A DNA stretch of 64,000 bases from Coleofasciculaceae cyanobacterium (GTDB lineage: Bacteria; Cyanobacteriota; Cyanobacteriia; Cyanobacteriales; Xenococcaceae): positions 62,001-126,000 of the forward strand of contig DATNPK010000104.1 of the NCBI GenBank assembly GCA_036703275.1, read 5' to 3'. Position numbers and translations under genes: made by a program. The notes below the pieces were generated by a model. That model worked only from the letters and a program-made list of their open reading frames with translations, was not told where the DNA came from and made no database searches. This document shows positions 18,152-27,571 of this stretch, in pieces; position 1 is the stretch's first letter; each line of letters opens with the position of its first letter.

Positions 18152-18811
18152 CTACCGTTGAGCTTTTTCTCTTTTTTTTGCTTTTTGACATTTAACTGAG
18201 GTTTGCTTTGCCGGTTTTTGGAATAAAGTACCGTGCATTAGTTTAGTTGTATAGGCGATCGCCATCAAACTAGTAATCAACCCAATTATTGAAGCGGTAA
18301 TTTGCTTAGGATCTTCACTACCAGAGAGCAAATTAGTTCCCACTGAAGCTAAATAAACATACAAAGCAATTACAGGCAGCATTGCCAACCAAGAAACAAA
18401 CAAATATTGCCAAAAATTAATTTTAGTCAAACTAAAGCCGTAATTTAGGATGTTGGACGGTACGATGGGCGACAGGCGAGTTAAGAAAACTATTTTCCAT
18501 CCTTTTCTGGCTACTGCGCGATCAAATTCGCCCCAGTGAGGACGTTGCGAAATCCATTGACTAACCTTTTTGCGAGCCACTGTACGACCTAACAAATAAC
18601 ATATTGCCACACTTAAGGTATCGGCAAACGAGACTACGATTAAACCAGGAACAAAGCCAAATAAACTTCCCGCAGCTAAAAAAAGAAAAATTGCTGGCAA
18701 ACCAAACAAGGTTGCTGAGAGATAAATGCTAGCAAAAGCGGGATAAGCCAAATAACCTAGAGAACTAAGCCAGTGTTGTGCGTGAAAAAGCCATTCTTGC
18801 AAAAAAACCAT
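18152..18811 (-). CDS. TVP38/TMEM64-family (VTT domain) membrane protein
   Basis: The protein has about five to six membrane segments and the VTT-domain core: FLFLAAGSLFGFVPGLI, the conserved LTRLSPIVPSNILNYGFSLT region (residues about 108-127) and a later glycine-poor helix. DedA/TVP38 proteins belong to the lipid scramblase-like VTT superfamily and affect membrane homeostasis. The exact substrate is unknown. The C-terminus is strongly basic (KCQKAKKREKAQR). Length 219 is typical. Monocistronic leftward gene. Confidence 0.88.
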   Translation of the reverse strand: MVFLQEWLFHAQHWLSSLGYLAYPAFASIYLSATLFGLPAIFLFLAAGSLFGFVPGLIVVSFADTLSVAICYLLGRTVARKKVSQWISQRPHWGEFDRAVARKGWKIVFLTRLSPIVPSNILNYGFSLTKINFWQYLFVSWLAMLPVIALYVYLASVGTNLLSGSEDPKQITASIIGLITSLMAIAYTTKLMHGTLFQKPAKQTSVKCQKAKKREKAQR

Positions 18812-19096
18812 AATATATTTTGAAAATTGTCCTCTAGAACTAACTAGAGCAGATGATGAAATTTAAGAATTGCTAGATATATAAATATTCAGATAAAGAA
18901 ATAAAACTATTAGTTAATAAGTTGTTAACATTCGGAGTTTAACTTAAGAATAATAATTTCTCAACAGCGCAATTATAGATACGGAAATAAATTCCCTCTA
19001 TCTTGCGTTGGATAGCGTGGGGAATGCGGTGTTTCGGAACTCCAATTCAACTACGCTCAAAAATTAGCTTTATTTTTCGCTCAAATACATTTTGAC

Positions 19097-21322
19097 ATGA
19101 ACGTAAATCGTCGCCAATTGTTGTTATTTCTCGGTGCTAGTGCAGGCTCTATCGTTTCAGGCTCATGGGGAAGAAAAATCGAATCAGGATCTCAAGCTGT
19201 GGCTCAAACCAACCCTGGAGCGTTGGCAAAAAATAGCTCTAGCTTAGGTTTTCAACCTGTTAAAGTTCCTTTGCCTTTAAAGGTAGAACAACTTTCAATT
19301 GCTCAACAGATCGAGAGTTATGCTAGCTATGAGGTTCAAGATGATTTGGTTTTGCCCGAAGGTTTCACCTACGATCTAATTGCTGCTTGGGGCGATCGCG
19401 TTGGCGATTCTCGGTTTGGTTATAACAATGACTATCTATCTCTAATAGAAACTGCACCCAATGAAGGATATCTCACGGTTAATTTTGAATATATTAGCGG
19501 TGGAATATGGATGCAAACTTATCAGCAGATCGTAGGCAAGCAACTTCCTTTTGCCGAGTTAATTGCTCTAGCCGAACCCCAGGAAGGTGAAATTGATGCT
19601 TTTAATCTTGAAGACGAGGAGTTGAAAGCAAAAATCATTGAAGTCTCTAGAGAAGGATTCATCGACCAGGGACTAGGAGTAATATCAGTTAAGCGTAATA
19701 CCGAAGGTAAGTGGGAACGGACTTATTCCGATGTTGATCGCCGAGTTACGGGAATTTCTGGCATGGATAATCCAAATCAGGCTCTTAAATCTACTGGTGC
19801 TGCGGTAGCGATATTTACTAAACCGAACAAACTAGGTTATGAAGATGGTTTGGGCGATCGCATTATTGGCACGTTTCAAAACTGTGCGGGAGGTACAACC
19901 CCTTGGGGAACAGTCCTGAGTGCCGAAGAGAATTTTCAGGATCAAGTACCAGAAGCAGTAATGGCAGATGGTTCATCTTTAGATCCTAGTGAGACACCAT
20001 TTTTAATTACTGCTGGAGAGGTAGACGGTAGAGCAAATGTATTTGGTTTAGCAGGCAATAAATACGGTTGGATGGTAGAAATTGACCCAACTAACCCTGA
20101 TGATTACGGCACTAAGCATACTTGGCTGGGACGCTATCGCCATGAAGCCTTTGGCATACGTGCTGTGGCAGGAAAAAACTTGGCAGTGTATTCAGGATGT
20201 GATCGCCGTGGCGGACATTTATATAAGTTTGTTAGTAGCGGAAAAATATTTAATCGCCAGGATAAGAGTAACTCCCGCTTGTTTGAATCAGGAATTCTCT
20301 ATGGTGCAAAACTTGCTCCTAATGGGGTAGGAGAATGGATTCCTTTGCGTCCTGAAACTTTAGTTAATCCCGTATCACCCAGTCAGGTAGTGGGGGGAAT
20401 GGTTATCTTGCCCAACAGCGAGCGCACTGCTGGCGGCGTAATGGAAGTAGAGACAGAAGAACAGGCGCAGTCTTTAGTTGCCCAGTATAAAACTCTGGGA
20501 GACTTATATCAGGGTAATAGCTTTCAAGAAACCCAAGGAGCAATCTTAATTGATGCTCACTTTGCAGCTAGTGCAGCAGGAGTCACCTGTACTTCTCGAC
20601 CCGAAGATACGATTATTGGCGATAATGGTACGTTGTTTGTTGCTTTTACCTCTGGTTCTGCTGGCAGTGATGGAAGCCCCGATAAAGCGATTTTTGTCGG
20701 ACCTGATGGCGAATCTGACTATGAATACGGCTGGATCATGAAGCTAGAAGAAGATGATAACGATCCTGCTTCTCTCAGCTTTACCTGGAGTATGTTAGCC
20801 ACTGGAGGAGAAGTAGCCAAAGGGGGTGCTGGTTTTGCTAATCCTGATAACTTGACTCTAGACAAGTCAGGAAATCTCTGGGTAGTCACAGATATGTCTA
20901 CCGAAAAACATAATGTAGCTATTTCTAGCCGAACCGAAAACGGAGTAGCACTATCAGGTAGCGACTTAACAGGAGTATTCGGCAATAACTCCCTGTGGTA
21001 TATTCCTTTATCTGGAGATGACGCAGGCAAGATTTATCCTTTTGCGATCGGACCTATAGAGTGCGAATGTACTGGCTTAGCCTTTGATCGAGATGATAAC
21101 AACTTATTTTTGTCTATTCAGCACCCAGGCGAAAAGAACGGCATTCGCCAAGAAATGGCACGAGAATCGAGAAATTTTGAATTACTGGCGACAGACGGCA
21201 CAGTATTTAAACAACAGCGTCAAGTTCCTCTTGGTTCAAATTGGCCCAGTGGCAAAGTTAATCAACCTCCTTTACCTGGAGTCGTGGCAATTCGTCGAGT
21301 TAACGGTAAGACAATAGTTTAG
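19097..21322 (+). CDS. PhoX-family (DUF839) exported phosphatase
   Basis: The N-terminus NRRQLLLFLGASAG is a twin-arginine-like signal (Arg5-Arg6), so a folded, metal-loaded enzyme is exported. The body matches the PhoX/DUF839 beta-propeller phosphatases, e.g. NPDNLTLDKSGNLWVVTD near the C-terminal third and CAGGTTPWGTVLSAEENF mid-protein, a family hallmark. PhoX uses Fe and Ca and hydrolyses phosphate monoesters. At 741 residues it is in the usual range for cyanobacterial members, whose substrate is not always proven. No pho box could be confirmed by eye upstream. Monocistronic. Confidence 0.9.
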   Translation: MNVNRRQLLLFLGASAGSIVSGSWGRKIESGSQAVAQTNPGALAKNSSSLGFQPVKVPLPLKVEQLSIAQQIESYASYEVQDDLVLPEGFTYDLIAAWGDRVGDSRFGYNNDYLSLIETAPNEGYLTVNFEYISGGIWMQTYQQIVGKQLPFAELIALAEPQEGEIDAFNLEDEELKAKIIEVSREGFIDQGLGVISVKRNTEGKWERTYSDVDRRVTGISGMDNPNQALKSTGAAVAIFTKPNKLGYEDGLGDRIIGTFQNCAGGTTPWGTVLSAEENFQDQVPEAVMADGSSLDPSETPFLITAGEVDGRANVFGLAGNKYGWMVEIDPTNPDDYGTKHTWLGRYRHEAFGIRAVAGKNLAVYSGCDRRGGHLYKFVSSGKIFNRQDKSNSRLFESGILYGAKLAPNGVGEWIPLRPETLVNPVSPSQVVGGMVILPNSERTAGGVMEVETEEQAQSLVAQYKTLGDLYQGNSFQETQGAILIDAHFAASAAGVTCTSRPEDTIIGDNGTLFVAFTSGSAGSDGSPDKAIFVGPDGESDYEYGWIMKLEEDDNDPASLSFTWSMLATGGEVAKGGAGFANPDNLTLDKSGNLWVVTDMSTEKHNVAISSRTENGVALSGSDLTGVFGNNSLWYIPLSGDDAGKIYPFAIGPIECECTGLAFDRDDNNLFLSIQHPGEKNGIRQEMARESRNFELLATDGTVFKQQRQVPLGSNWPSGKVNQPPLPGVVAIRRVNGKTIV

Positions 21323-21684
21323 ATATTGACACTATCACTATGTGGGTGACGAGAATGCGCTTAACTTAGTTTGCTACTGAGCGATAACTATCATTGTTTC
21401 TCGAACATAAAATTGAATAGCGTATTAAAACAATTATTTACCTCTATTTTGGTTAATTTATATTAATCACCATGCTTTTAATAGGGGTAATTTTTTTATT
21501 AGTCAAAAAATAATCAAGCTCGATAAATTGTTAATTGATTATTTTAACTAATTAGTGTGAAGGATATAAATCACAGTCATTAAAAATTGCGATAGCTTTC
21601 TTTGTTGTCCAATGTTTTTCATAAAATTGATGGGTTATATCTAACTTATAATGTAAAGTTATTAACTAGAAAAAAGCCAAATAA
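21323..21684. other. AT-rich intergenic stretch after the PhoX gene
   Basis: No supported gene. The region leads into a gene remnant without a start codon (21685 onwards), so it may include the lost 5' part of that gene beyond recognition. No repeat or RNA fold was recognised. Confidence 0.3.
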
Positions 21685-22149
21685 AAAACGGAGTTTATAT
21701 CAATTAATCAAAACCAACTTAAAGATGTAGAAATTCAAAATACTCAAGACAGAAAAATAGATTTAAAAACTAAAATATCTCAATTCAGACAAGCATATAC
21801 TCAAGATCAAAAGCTTACTTTAAATAAAATAGTAGCAAAAGTTGCAATTACCGTAGACACTTTAGAACAAATTACATTCCATAAACTAGAGGCAATTATC
21901 CTCGAAAATACCCCTCACGGTAAATACTGGATTATTAATTATTTGGGTGCTTACTTTTTAATACCAAGTGAAATACATCAAATAACCAACGCTACATAAA
22001 CATTTTTAACCGTTGCCAAAATCTTATTCGATCTAGCTGAATATTATCCACAATACTCTAGCTATCATTTAATTAGACCTGCAATAGTAACCAAACTCTC
22101 AGCAAATCAGTGGAAACTAGAAGAAAAAGGTAAATTTAATTTTTCGTAA
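21685..22149 (+). pseudogene. Remnant of a cyanobacterial C-terminal domain gene, one in-frame stop
   Basis: A continuous reading frame without any start codon runs through one in-frame TAA at 21997-21999 and ends at TAA 22147-22149. Its product has a coiled N-part (QNTQDRKIDLKTKISQF) and then GKYWIINYLGAYFLIP, and after the stop a segment YSSYHLIRPAIVTKLSANQW with WKLEEKGKFNFS at the end. This order is that of a small domain seen at the C-terminus of many cyanobacterial proteins (WIV-x-Y-L-x-Y-LVP ... KPA-V ... W-LEEKG-L-F), recalled from experience. Missing start plus internal stop mark it as a decayed fragment. Confidence 0.7.
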
Positions 22150-22317
22150 ATACATATAAATTCTGTTGTATTTTATTAGCTAAAAAGCGATCGCGCTTTC
22201 TACTATCAAATCAATATAGCTAATTCTGATTGAATAATACCAAGCCAAATTTGAATTTTATTCAGGGCAAGAGGGAACAGACAACAGTTTGGTTGTTCCC
22301 TCTCCCGAAGATTGTAT

Positions 22318-23385
22318 CTAACCTAGTCCTGAATATTTAATTTGATAAGGAATTTCTTCCACAGGCAAAGCTTCGCTATTAAGATTGTCATAGGTTAACT
22401 GTAGCCGTTTTTCTCCTGCATACTGAATCAATTTGCCACTATACAATTCAGCTTTTGCGCCTAAACTTTGAATTCGCACTTTACCATTAAAAACTGTTGC
22501 TCTTGCCAGATAAATCACTAAATCATCTCGTGAGGGACGATTAACGGTAGTACTTGCTGTCAGATGAGCTAGTCCACGTTCATCTATTTCTTGAGTCATT
22601 GCCATCGCCGTATTACGAATCCCACGAATTGCTACAATTGCAGCAGCTACCGCCATTGTAATATCGATACCATCATCGGTAAAAATTTTGCGGGTAGAAA
22701 GATATTGAAAGTTTTTTTCCCCCAAATCGTCTCGAATACGACGATGAATCATGTTATGGGGATGATAGTTAGATAATGCGCCGACAATTGCACCACAGGC
22801 ATGACGAGGTTCTCGCCAAGGAGATTCACGGGTTTTACCATAGATGCGCTTGTTGTTTTCTTCTAAACGTCCTACATGGGTTTTAAGGTCGGTTGCTACT
22901 AACACCATTGACTGAGAATTGCCCTCGTATAGTCTTCGGCGTAGTGGTTCGTCCATCTGGTGAGCCACTGTAACATGAGCTAGAGTTGCGCCGTTGTCTG
23001 TCCCACCGCCTGCGGGAAAGAATGCCTCGAGCTTAAGTTCGCCAATTTCTGACAAGGTAGCAAAGCGAGATGCTACTACGTCCCGATAGCGTTTGGTAAC
23101 TTCTCCTTGGTGAATGCGATCGCCACAGTTAGTGTAAGCTAAAGTAGTAACTACGCTAGGCAAGCTTAAATCTGCTCCACAAATGTGTATATCGGTATTA
23201 CTTGAAGCAGCCAACTGTAGCTCGTCTCGTAATAATTGTAAGCCGTTGATCAAAGCATAGCGATCGCTTACAATCTCGTTAAGATAGTTATGATAGGCAT
23301 TTCTTTCCATACCGAAGCTAGCAGGAAGTTGCCAAAACTGATCGATTTTTTTTTGGGCAGAGGTAGCATCAAAAGAAAGAGACAT
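22318..23385 (-). CDS. Unknown protein, last gene of the RimK operon
   Basis: Not recognised. The 355 residues contain a Rossmann-like looking segment (IHICGADLSLPSVVTTLAYT), a glycine-rich AFFPAGGGTDNGATLAHVTVAH (residues about 120-141) with conserved-looking Asp and His, a HYPHNMIHRRIRDDLGE-like patch with several His/Arg, and a helical AMAVAAAIVAIRG stretch. No signal peptide or obvious membrane helix is present. It follows the aspartoacylase-like gene by 50 bases, in which four copies of an 8-base repeat lie. Its operon with RimK, a retropepsin-like protease and a deacylase suggests a role in peptide-tag modification; this is inference from position only. Confidence 0.65.
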   Translation of the reverse strand: MSLSFDATSAQKKIDQFWQLPASFGMERNAYHNYLNEIVSDRYALINGLQLLRDELQLAASSNTDIHICGADLSLPSVVTTLAYTNCGDRIHQGEVTKRYRDVVASRFATLSEIGELKLEAFFPAGGGTDNGATLAHVTVAHQMDEPLRRRLYEGNSQSMVLVATDLKTHVGRLEENNKRIYGKTRESPWREPRHACGAIVGALSNYHPHNMIHRRIRDDLGEKNFQYLSTRKIFTDDGIDITMAVAAAIVAIRGIRNTAMAMTQEIDERGLAHLTASTTVNRPSRDDLVIYLARATVFNGKVRIQSLGAKAELYSGKLIQYAGEKRLQLTYDNLNSEALPVEEIPYQIKYSGLG

Positions 23386-23391
23386 ATAGCA

Positions 23392-23422
23392 GTTATCAAG
23401 TTATCAAGTTATCGGTTATCAA
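23392..23422. repeat. Four tandem copies of an octamer between operon genes
   Basis: GTTATCAA occurs at 23392-23399, 23400-23407 and 23415-23422 with a variant GTTATCG at 23408-23414. The array fills the gap just before the last gene of the RimK operon and overlaps its expected ribosome-binding region. Slippage in it could alter spacing upstream of that start. Confidence 0.75.
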
Positions 23423-23435
23423 ACTATATTAGAGT

Positions 23436-24386
23436 TTAAATAATCGCTACGTGGATGATGCCATCACCCTGGTTAACTAAGGGGTTTTGAATGTGACCGA
23501 TAACTATGCCACCGAATTTGGCACGAACTGGAATCCGCCTTTCGCCAAAAGCATTAGTAATAAAGCCTAACTCTTGTCTGCGAGCAATTTTATCTCCCAA
23601 ATTAACTTCCAAATGAAAAATTCCGCCACTGGAGGCTCTAATCCATTTACTTTTTCTACTTTCTAAAGAATTTCCTACGATTGGTGCAAGTTCGTCCTGA
23701 TACATCTTTAAATAATTCATTACTCCCATAATGCCAGCTACACCAACCTTGATTGCCATAGGGTCAAAACGAAGAGCTTCCCCCGCTTCATAAAGTAAAA
23801 CAGGTATACCTTTTTTGGTAGCTGCGTGGCGTAAAGAACCATCCCTGGTAGTGGAGTGCATCATCAAAGGTGCGCCAAAGGCTTTAGCACAGTGATAAGT
23901 AGTTTCGTCTTCTAAGTTGGCACGAATTTGCGGTAAATTAATCCGATGAACTGCTGCGGTATGAAGATCGATGCCGTAAGTACTACGCTCGACGATTTCT
24001 CGCATAAATAAATCGGCTAGTCGAGAAGCAAGAGAGCCGCTTTCCGAACCAGGAAAAGAGCGATTTAGATCTCTCCTGTCGGGAAGATATCGAGATTGTT
24101 CAATAAAGCCAAAAACATTGACAATAGAAACAGCAATGATAGCTCCTCGAAGCTTTTGAGGATTTATTCTGGCCAAAATCTGAGCAATGATCTCAACCCC
24201 GTTTAATTCGTCACCATGAATTGCTGCACTCAGCCATAGTGTTGGCCCTGACTCAATACCGTTAACTACAGCAATAGGAAGAGAAACTAAGGTTTGAGTG
24301 GCCAAACGACTAACAGGAAGCTCAAAGCGACGTAATTGTCCTGGTTCAATCGTTTCCTTGGCAATTTCAATTATATTATCTGGCAC
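23436..24386 (-). CDS. Succinylglutamate desuccinylase/aspartoacylase-family zinc deacylase
   Basis: This is an M14-like zinc hydrolase. Zinc ligands appear as HGDE (His57, Glu60) and His142 in GIDLHTA, and DLNRSFPG (residues 106-113) is a family signature for substrate Arg/Asn contacts. A C-terminal beta domain (residues 240-316) is typical. AstE and aspartoacylase remove acyl groups from amino acids; relatives next to RimK genes are common and are thought to act on peptide or glutamyl-tail derivatives. It follows rimK by 20 bases. The start is ATG at 24386. Substrate not proven. Confidence 0.9.
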   Translation of the reverse strand: MPDNIIEIAKETIEPGQLRRFELPVSRLATQTLVSLPIAVVNGIESGPTLWLSAAIHGDELNGVEIIAQILARINPQKLRGAIIAVSIVNVFGFIEQSRYLPDRRDLNRSFPGSESGSLASRLADLFMREIVERSTYGIDLHTAAVHRINLPQIRANLEDETTYHCAKAFGAPLMMHSTTRDGSLRHAATKKGIPVLLYEAGEALRFDPMAIKVGVAGIMGVMNYLKMYQDELAPIVGNSLESRKSKWIRASSGGIFHLEVNLGDKIARRQELGFITNAFGERRIPVRAKFGGIVIGHIQNPLVNQGDGIIHVAII

Positions 24387-24406
24387 TTAGTTTGAATTAT
24401 AATTAG

Positions 24407-25312
24407 TTAATATTTAATGCGATCGCTATTGTCTGCTTCCACAGCATTTTTGGCAATAAAATCAATTATTTTTCCTGCCACATCAATTTTCGTTGCTTTC
24501 TCAATTCCTTCTAAACCAGGAGAAGAATTAACTTCCATCACTACTGGCCCATGATTAGAGCGCAACAAATCAACCCCAGCAATTTTTAATCCCATCGCCT
24601 TAGCTGCTCTAATTGCCGTATTGTTTTCCTCTGGAGATAAAGTTATTTTTTCGGCATTACCCCCACGATGAAGATTAGAGCGGAATTCTCCTTTTGCTCC
24701 CTGTCGTTTCATGGCGGCAATTACGCGATCGCCCAATACAAAGCAACGTAGATCTGCGCCTCCCGCTTCTTTAATAAATTCCTGTACCAGAATATTGGCA
24801 TCTAACCCGCGAAAAGCTTCAATAACCGATTTAGCTGCCTGATAAGTTTCTGCTAAAACAACCCCGATGCCTTGTGTTCCCTCCAGTAGTTTGATTACCA
24901 AAGGCGCGCCACCTACAGTTTCAATCAAGCCGTCTATATCTTGAGTTGCATGGGCAAATCCCGTCACGGGCAAACCGACTCCTTCCCTAGCCAAAATCTG
25001 CATCGAGCGTAACTTGTCTCGGCTACGAGAAATTGCCTGAGATTCATTAGGACTAAAAACATCCATGAGTTCAAACTGTCGAACTACCGCAGTACCATAA
25101 AAAGTCTTGGAAGCACCAATGCGAGGAATAATAGCATCTACATTTTCTAAGGGCGTACCGCCATAAACTATGGTGGGTTTTTTAGAAGTAATATTCATAT
25201 AGCAACGTAGGTAATTGATAATTCGTACATCATGCCCTTGTTCTTCTCCCGCCTCTTTCAAACGCTTTGTAGAATAAAGTGCAGGGTTTTGGGAAAGAAT
25301 TGCTATTTTCAT
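24407..25312 (-). CDS. rimK: RimK-family ATP-grasp ligase
   Basis: RimK adds glutamate residues to the C-terminus of ribosomal protein S6, and can make poly-alpha-glutamate. The sequence from [10 protein letters not shown] has the RimK pre-ATP-grasp domain (RIIPRIGAS-like, [16 protein letters not shown]) and the ATP-grasp core with [35 protein letters not shown] and [13 protein letters not shown] at the metal-binding end. The ATG at 25312 is preferred; the one at 25321 adds MHS only. It sits 40 bases after the retropepsin-like gene, the usual neighbour for this enzyme, and is followed directly by the deacylase. Confidence 0.92.
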   Translation of the reverse strand: MKIAILSQNPALYSTKRLKEAGEEQGHDVRIINYLRCYMNITSKKPTIVYGGTPLENVDAIIPRIGASKTFYGTAVVRQFELMDVFSPNESQAISRSRDKLRSMQILAREGVGLPVTGFAHATQDIDGLIETVGGAPLVIKLLEGTQGIGVVLAETYQAAKSVIEAFRGLDANILVQEFIKEAGGADLRCFVLGDRVIAAMKRQGAKGEFRSNLHRGGNAEKITLSPEENNTAIRAAKAMGLKIAGVDLLRSNHGPVVMEVNSSPGLEGIEKATKIDVAGKIIDFIAKNAVEADNSDRIKY

Positions 25313-25352
25313 GCTGTGCAAACGATAAGTACTCTTTAAGATACCTATATTT

Positions 25353-25832
25353 TTAGAGTTTTCGGCGACTTTGAAGAAAAGATTTTCCTGGATCGACTAA
25401 AAACTTATTACGCACCGCCTGTCTACCTAATAACATCCGAAAACCCATGACATCTCGATCTGTTAAAGATAGTTCAATGACCCAGCTTTGGTCACCTAGT
25501 TTGACTTCAGTTTTAATTACAGGTCTTAGTTGAGTTATGCCCCCAGAGTTGCGGATTTTTCGATATTCTAGTAGTTCTGCCTGGGTAGTCTTAGTAGTTT
25601 TGCTGTTGCGCTGAACTGGATGAACCTGAAAACGAATTATTCGTTTGCCGTTTTGTGATAATTCCCGAATATTAAAAGCATGAAGAGCAGAAGATCTGGC
25701 GCCCGTATCAATTTTTGCTTTAATCTGGTTAATTTCTAGCTGTGGCAAAGTAACAAATTCTCGCCAACCGATAATCCCAAAAGATTGAGAGTTGTCGTAA
25801 TCGTAATTTTTAGGTTTAAACACATTAGACAC
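25353..25832 (-). CDS. RimB-type retropepsin-like aspartic protease (Zn_protease/DUF785 family)
   Basis: [11 protein letters not shown], then [15 protein letters not shown] (Asp42-Thr43-Gly44-Ala45), is the signature of the family once called ATP-dependent zinc protease and now seen as a retropepsin-like aspartic protease. The later [18 protein letters not shown] is the second conserved block. In Pseudomonas the equivalent RimB works with RimK in trimming or controlling glutamylation. It is the first gene of a four-gene operon, 31-40 bases before rimK. The length of 159 fits. The ATG at 25832 lies close to the upstream AT-rich promoter region. Confidence 0.88.
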   Translation of the reverse strand: MSNVFKPKNYDYDNSQSFGIIGWREFVTLPQLEINQIKAKIDTGARSSALHAFNIRELSQNGKRIIRFQVHPVQRNSKTTKTTQAELLEYRKIRNSGGITQLRPVIKTEVKLGDQSWVIELSLTDRDVMGFRMLLGRQAVRNKFLVDPGKSFLQSRRKL

Positions 25833-26192
25833 AGAAAATATGGGCAGTTGGGATGAATATAAGCCGAATTGCTGAAAAATTTTCAGTTAAACGACTGAGG
25901 TTTTAGATGATTATTTTGCATATATTGTGTACTATTAGGCGTGGTTACTTTTAGATAACATTTTTTGGATAGGTACGTTTTTGATAAGAAAAAGGCATCA
26001 GCAACCACTGACACCTTTGGAGTCCCACGAACTGTGATGTACGATTTTTGGTACATATACAGGATAGTCCGAATTGTTTCCTGTAATGTATAGAATCCTA
26101 CCATTTAATTTCTATCGTAGCTATGGATTTGGGCAGCCTCAGTATTAAAAGATTGTTTAATTAAAGGCTAAAATTCCTGATTTAGCATTTTG
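25833..26192. other. Intergenic region with a minus-strand terminator
   Basis: The region lies between rnc and the RimK operon, both leftward. It holds a strong hairpin at 25991-26018 and presumably the promoter of the operon between that hairpin and 25832. A 73-codon frame here (25883-26104) has no coding character. No other element seen. Confidence 0.5.
25985..26018 (-). terminator. Intrinsic terminator, minus strand, after rnc
   Basis: Read on the minus strand, AAAGGTGTCAG and CTGATGCCTTT form an 11-pair stem (two G-U pairs) around a six-base loop, followed by a T-rich tail. It is about 175 bases past the rnc stop and before the RimK operon, so it separates the two leftward transcripts. 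Confidence 0.65.
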
Positions 26193-26909
26193 TTAAACGG
26201 TTTGAATTTTGCTTAATGCTGCTTCGGCTGCTCTTTTTTCCGCTTCTTGTTTACGCCGATCTGTGCCAACACCATAAGGCTTGCCGTTGATTAAAACTTG
26301 AGCCGTAAATTTCTTGGCATGATCTGGTCCGGATTCGGCAATAATTTGATAAATGGGCTTGGTTTTATATGTGGCTAACGCCCATTGCTGAAAACGATTT
26401 TTGCTATCAATAAACGTTTCGAGTGGTCTAGCTGAGTCATCTTGCAAATCTGCTATAGAGAGTAAAGAGCGATCGACTAGCAGTCTTGCCAAGGGCTGAA
26501 ATATATCTAGAATATAACGGCGAACTGGTTCGATCCCTGCATCTAAAAAATATGCTCCTAAGGTAGCCTCGAAAGTATCATTAAGTAAAGAAGGATTATT
26601 TCTGCCGCCATCTCGATCTGTTCCTTTCCCCAGACGCATTAGTTTTCCTAAATTAAATTCTGCTCCTAATTGGCCAAGCTGTTTTTCGTCTACTAATCGC
26701 GATCGCAAATGAGTTAGTTGAGCTTCATCGATCATAGGATACATAGTATAAAGCATCTCGGCAATTACAAAGCCTAAAACTGCATCGCCTAAAAATTCTA
26801 GACGTTCATTATCCTGTCCCACTTCAGGATGTTCATTGACATAAGAACTATGAGTTAAGGCTAAATCCAACAGAGTAAGATTTTTGAATGACGGTAATTT
26901 TGGCATCAT
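26193..26909 (-). CDS. rnc: Ribonuclease III
   Basis: RNase III cleaves double-stranded RNA in rRNA maturation and mRNA turnover. The catalytic signature ERLEFLGDAVLG is at residues 35-46 with the metal-binding Glu and Asp, the second acidic site lies in LLNDTFEATLGAYFLD, and a double-stranded RNA-binding domain (residues about 165-238, ending KRAAEAALSKIQ) completes the protein. Length 238 is normal. Cyanobacteria often carry more than one rnc-like gene, and this is the full-length type. Two adjacent ATGs open the frame. Confidence 0.95.
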   Translation of the reverse strand: MMPKLPSFKNLTLLDLALTHSSYVNEHPEVGQDNERLEFLGDAVLGFVIAEMLYTMYPMIDEAQLTHLRSRLVDEKQLGQLGAEFNLGKLMRLGKGTDRDGGRNNPSLLNDTFEATLGAYFLDAGIEPVRRYILDIFQPLARLLVDRSLLSIADLQDDSARPLETFIDSKNRFQQWALATYKTKPIYQIIAESGPDHAKKFTAQVLINGKPYGVGTDRRKQEAEKRAAEAALSKIQTV

Positions 26910-27057
26910 TGGTTACCTAACAAAGAACTTAATTAAAGCAAACTAAAAAAGGCTATATATTAAGTTTTATAACATAACCCATAAATTAATCATTGGTAAT
27001 AGAAGTAAGTATTACCCCTGAGCTAAACATTTTTAGTTTTGAGCATATCGTTAATTA

Positions 27058-27569
27058 ATGACTGGGATCAACCAATTTGAACGAGAACGGCATCAGTTAA
27101 TCAAGCAGCTTTTGCTACAGGTTCAAACTATCACCAATGCTGAACAAAAACTGTCTGTTATCAATCAGATTGCGGCGATTATTTTGCGATCGCGCCCTTT
27201 GTGTCGTCGATTTAATGGTACTCCTGTGAGAGTTTATCAGCCAAAAAGCCGATTGCCGAAGTTAGTCGAGTCAAGCTAGTTCAGTTGGGTACAGATCCCG
27301 AATATACAGTTGCCTTGATTTTAAACATTCAGCCTCAAAGTAAAGCAGAATTTGATGTTTCGATCGCAGTTTGCAACCATCAGTTCAATAATTATTTGCC
27401 AGAAGGGCTTGAGCTGGTGATTGTTGACCAGACAAATCGTCCAGTAATGATTGCTCAAGCTAACCAGACAGAGACAATTGAGTTTTGCTTTGGGGGCAAA
27501 CTAGGAGAAAATTTTAGTGTGGAAATTTCTTTGGATGAACAGTTTAAAGTAGAAAACTTTATGATTTAA
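27058..27569 (+). pseudogene. Frameshifted DUF1822-type gene remnant
   Basis: The first frame (27058-27279) encodes an N-part ending ILRSRPLCRRFNGTPVRVYQ, which resembles the N-terminal region of a cyanobacterial sigma-70-like family as I recall it. The second frame (27248-27569) reads PIAEVSRVKLVQLGTDPEYT and then YLPEGLELVIVDQTNRPVM, GKLGENFSVEISL and ENFMI, the typical end of DUF1822 proteins. Adding one A to the A5 tract at 27242-27247 joins the frames. The join of a sigma-like start with a DUF1822 end suggests an internal deletion between two formerly adjacent genes, as well as the frameshift. Confidence 0.65.
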
Positions 27570-27571
27570 AC

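Noticed and set aside
20719-21030. Antisense frame inside the PhoX gene
   Set aside because: It mirrors PhoX codon structure and carries no domain.
25883-26104. A 73-codon minus-strand frame before the RimK operon
   Set aside because: It reads through the terminator hairpin and has an unusual composition; no homology recognised.
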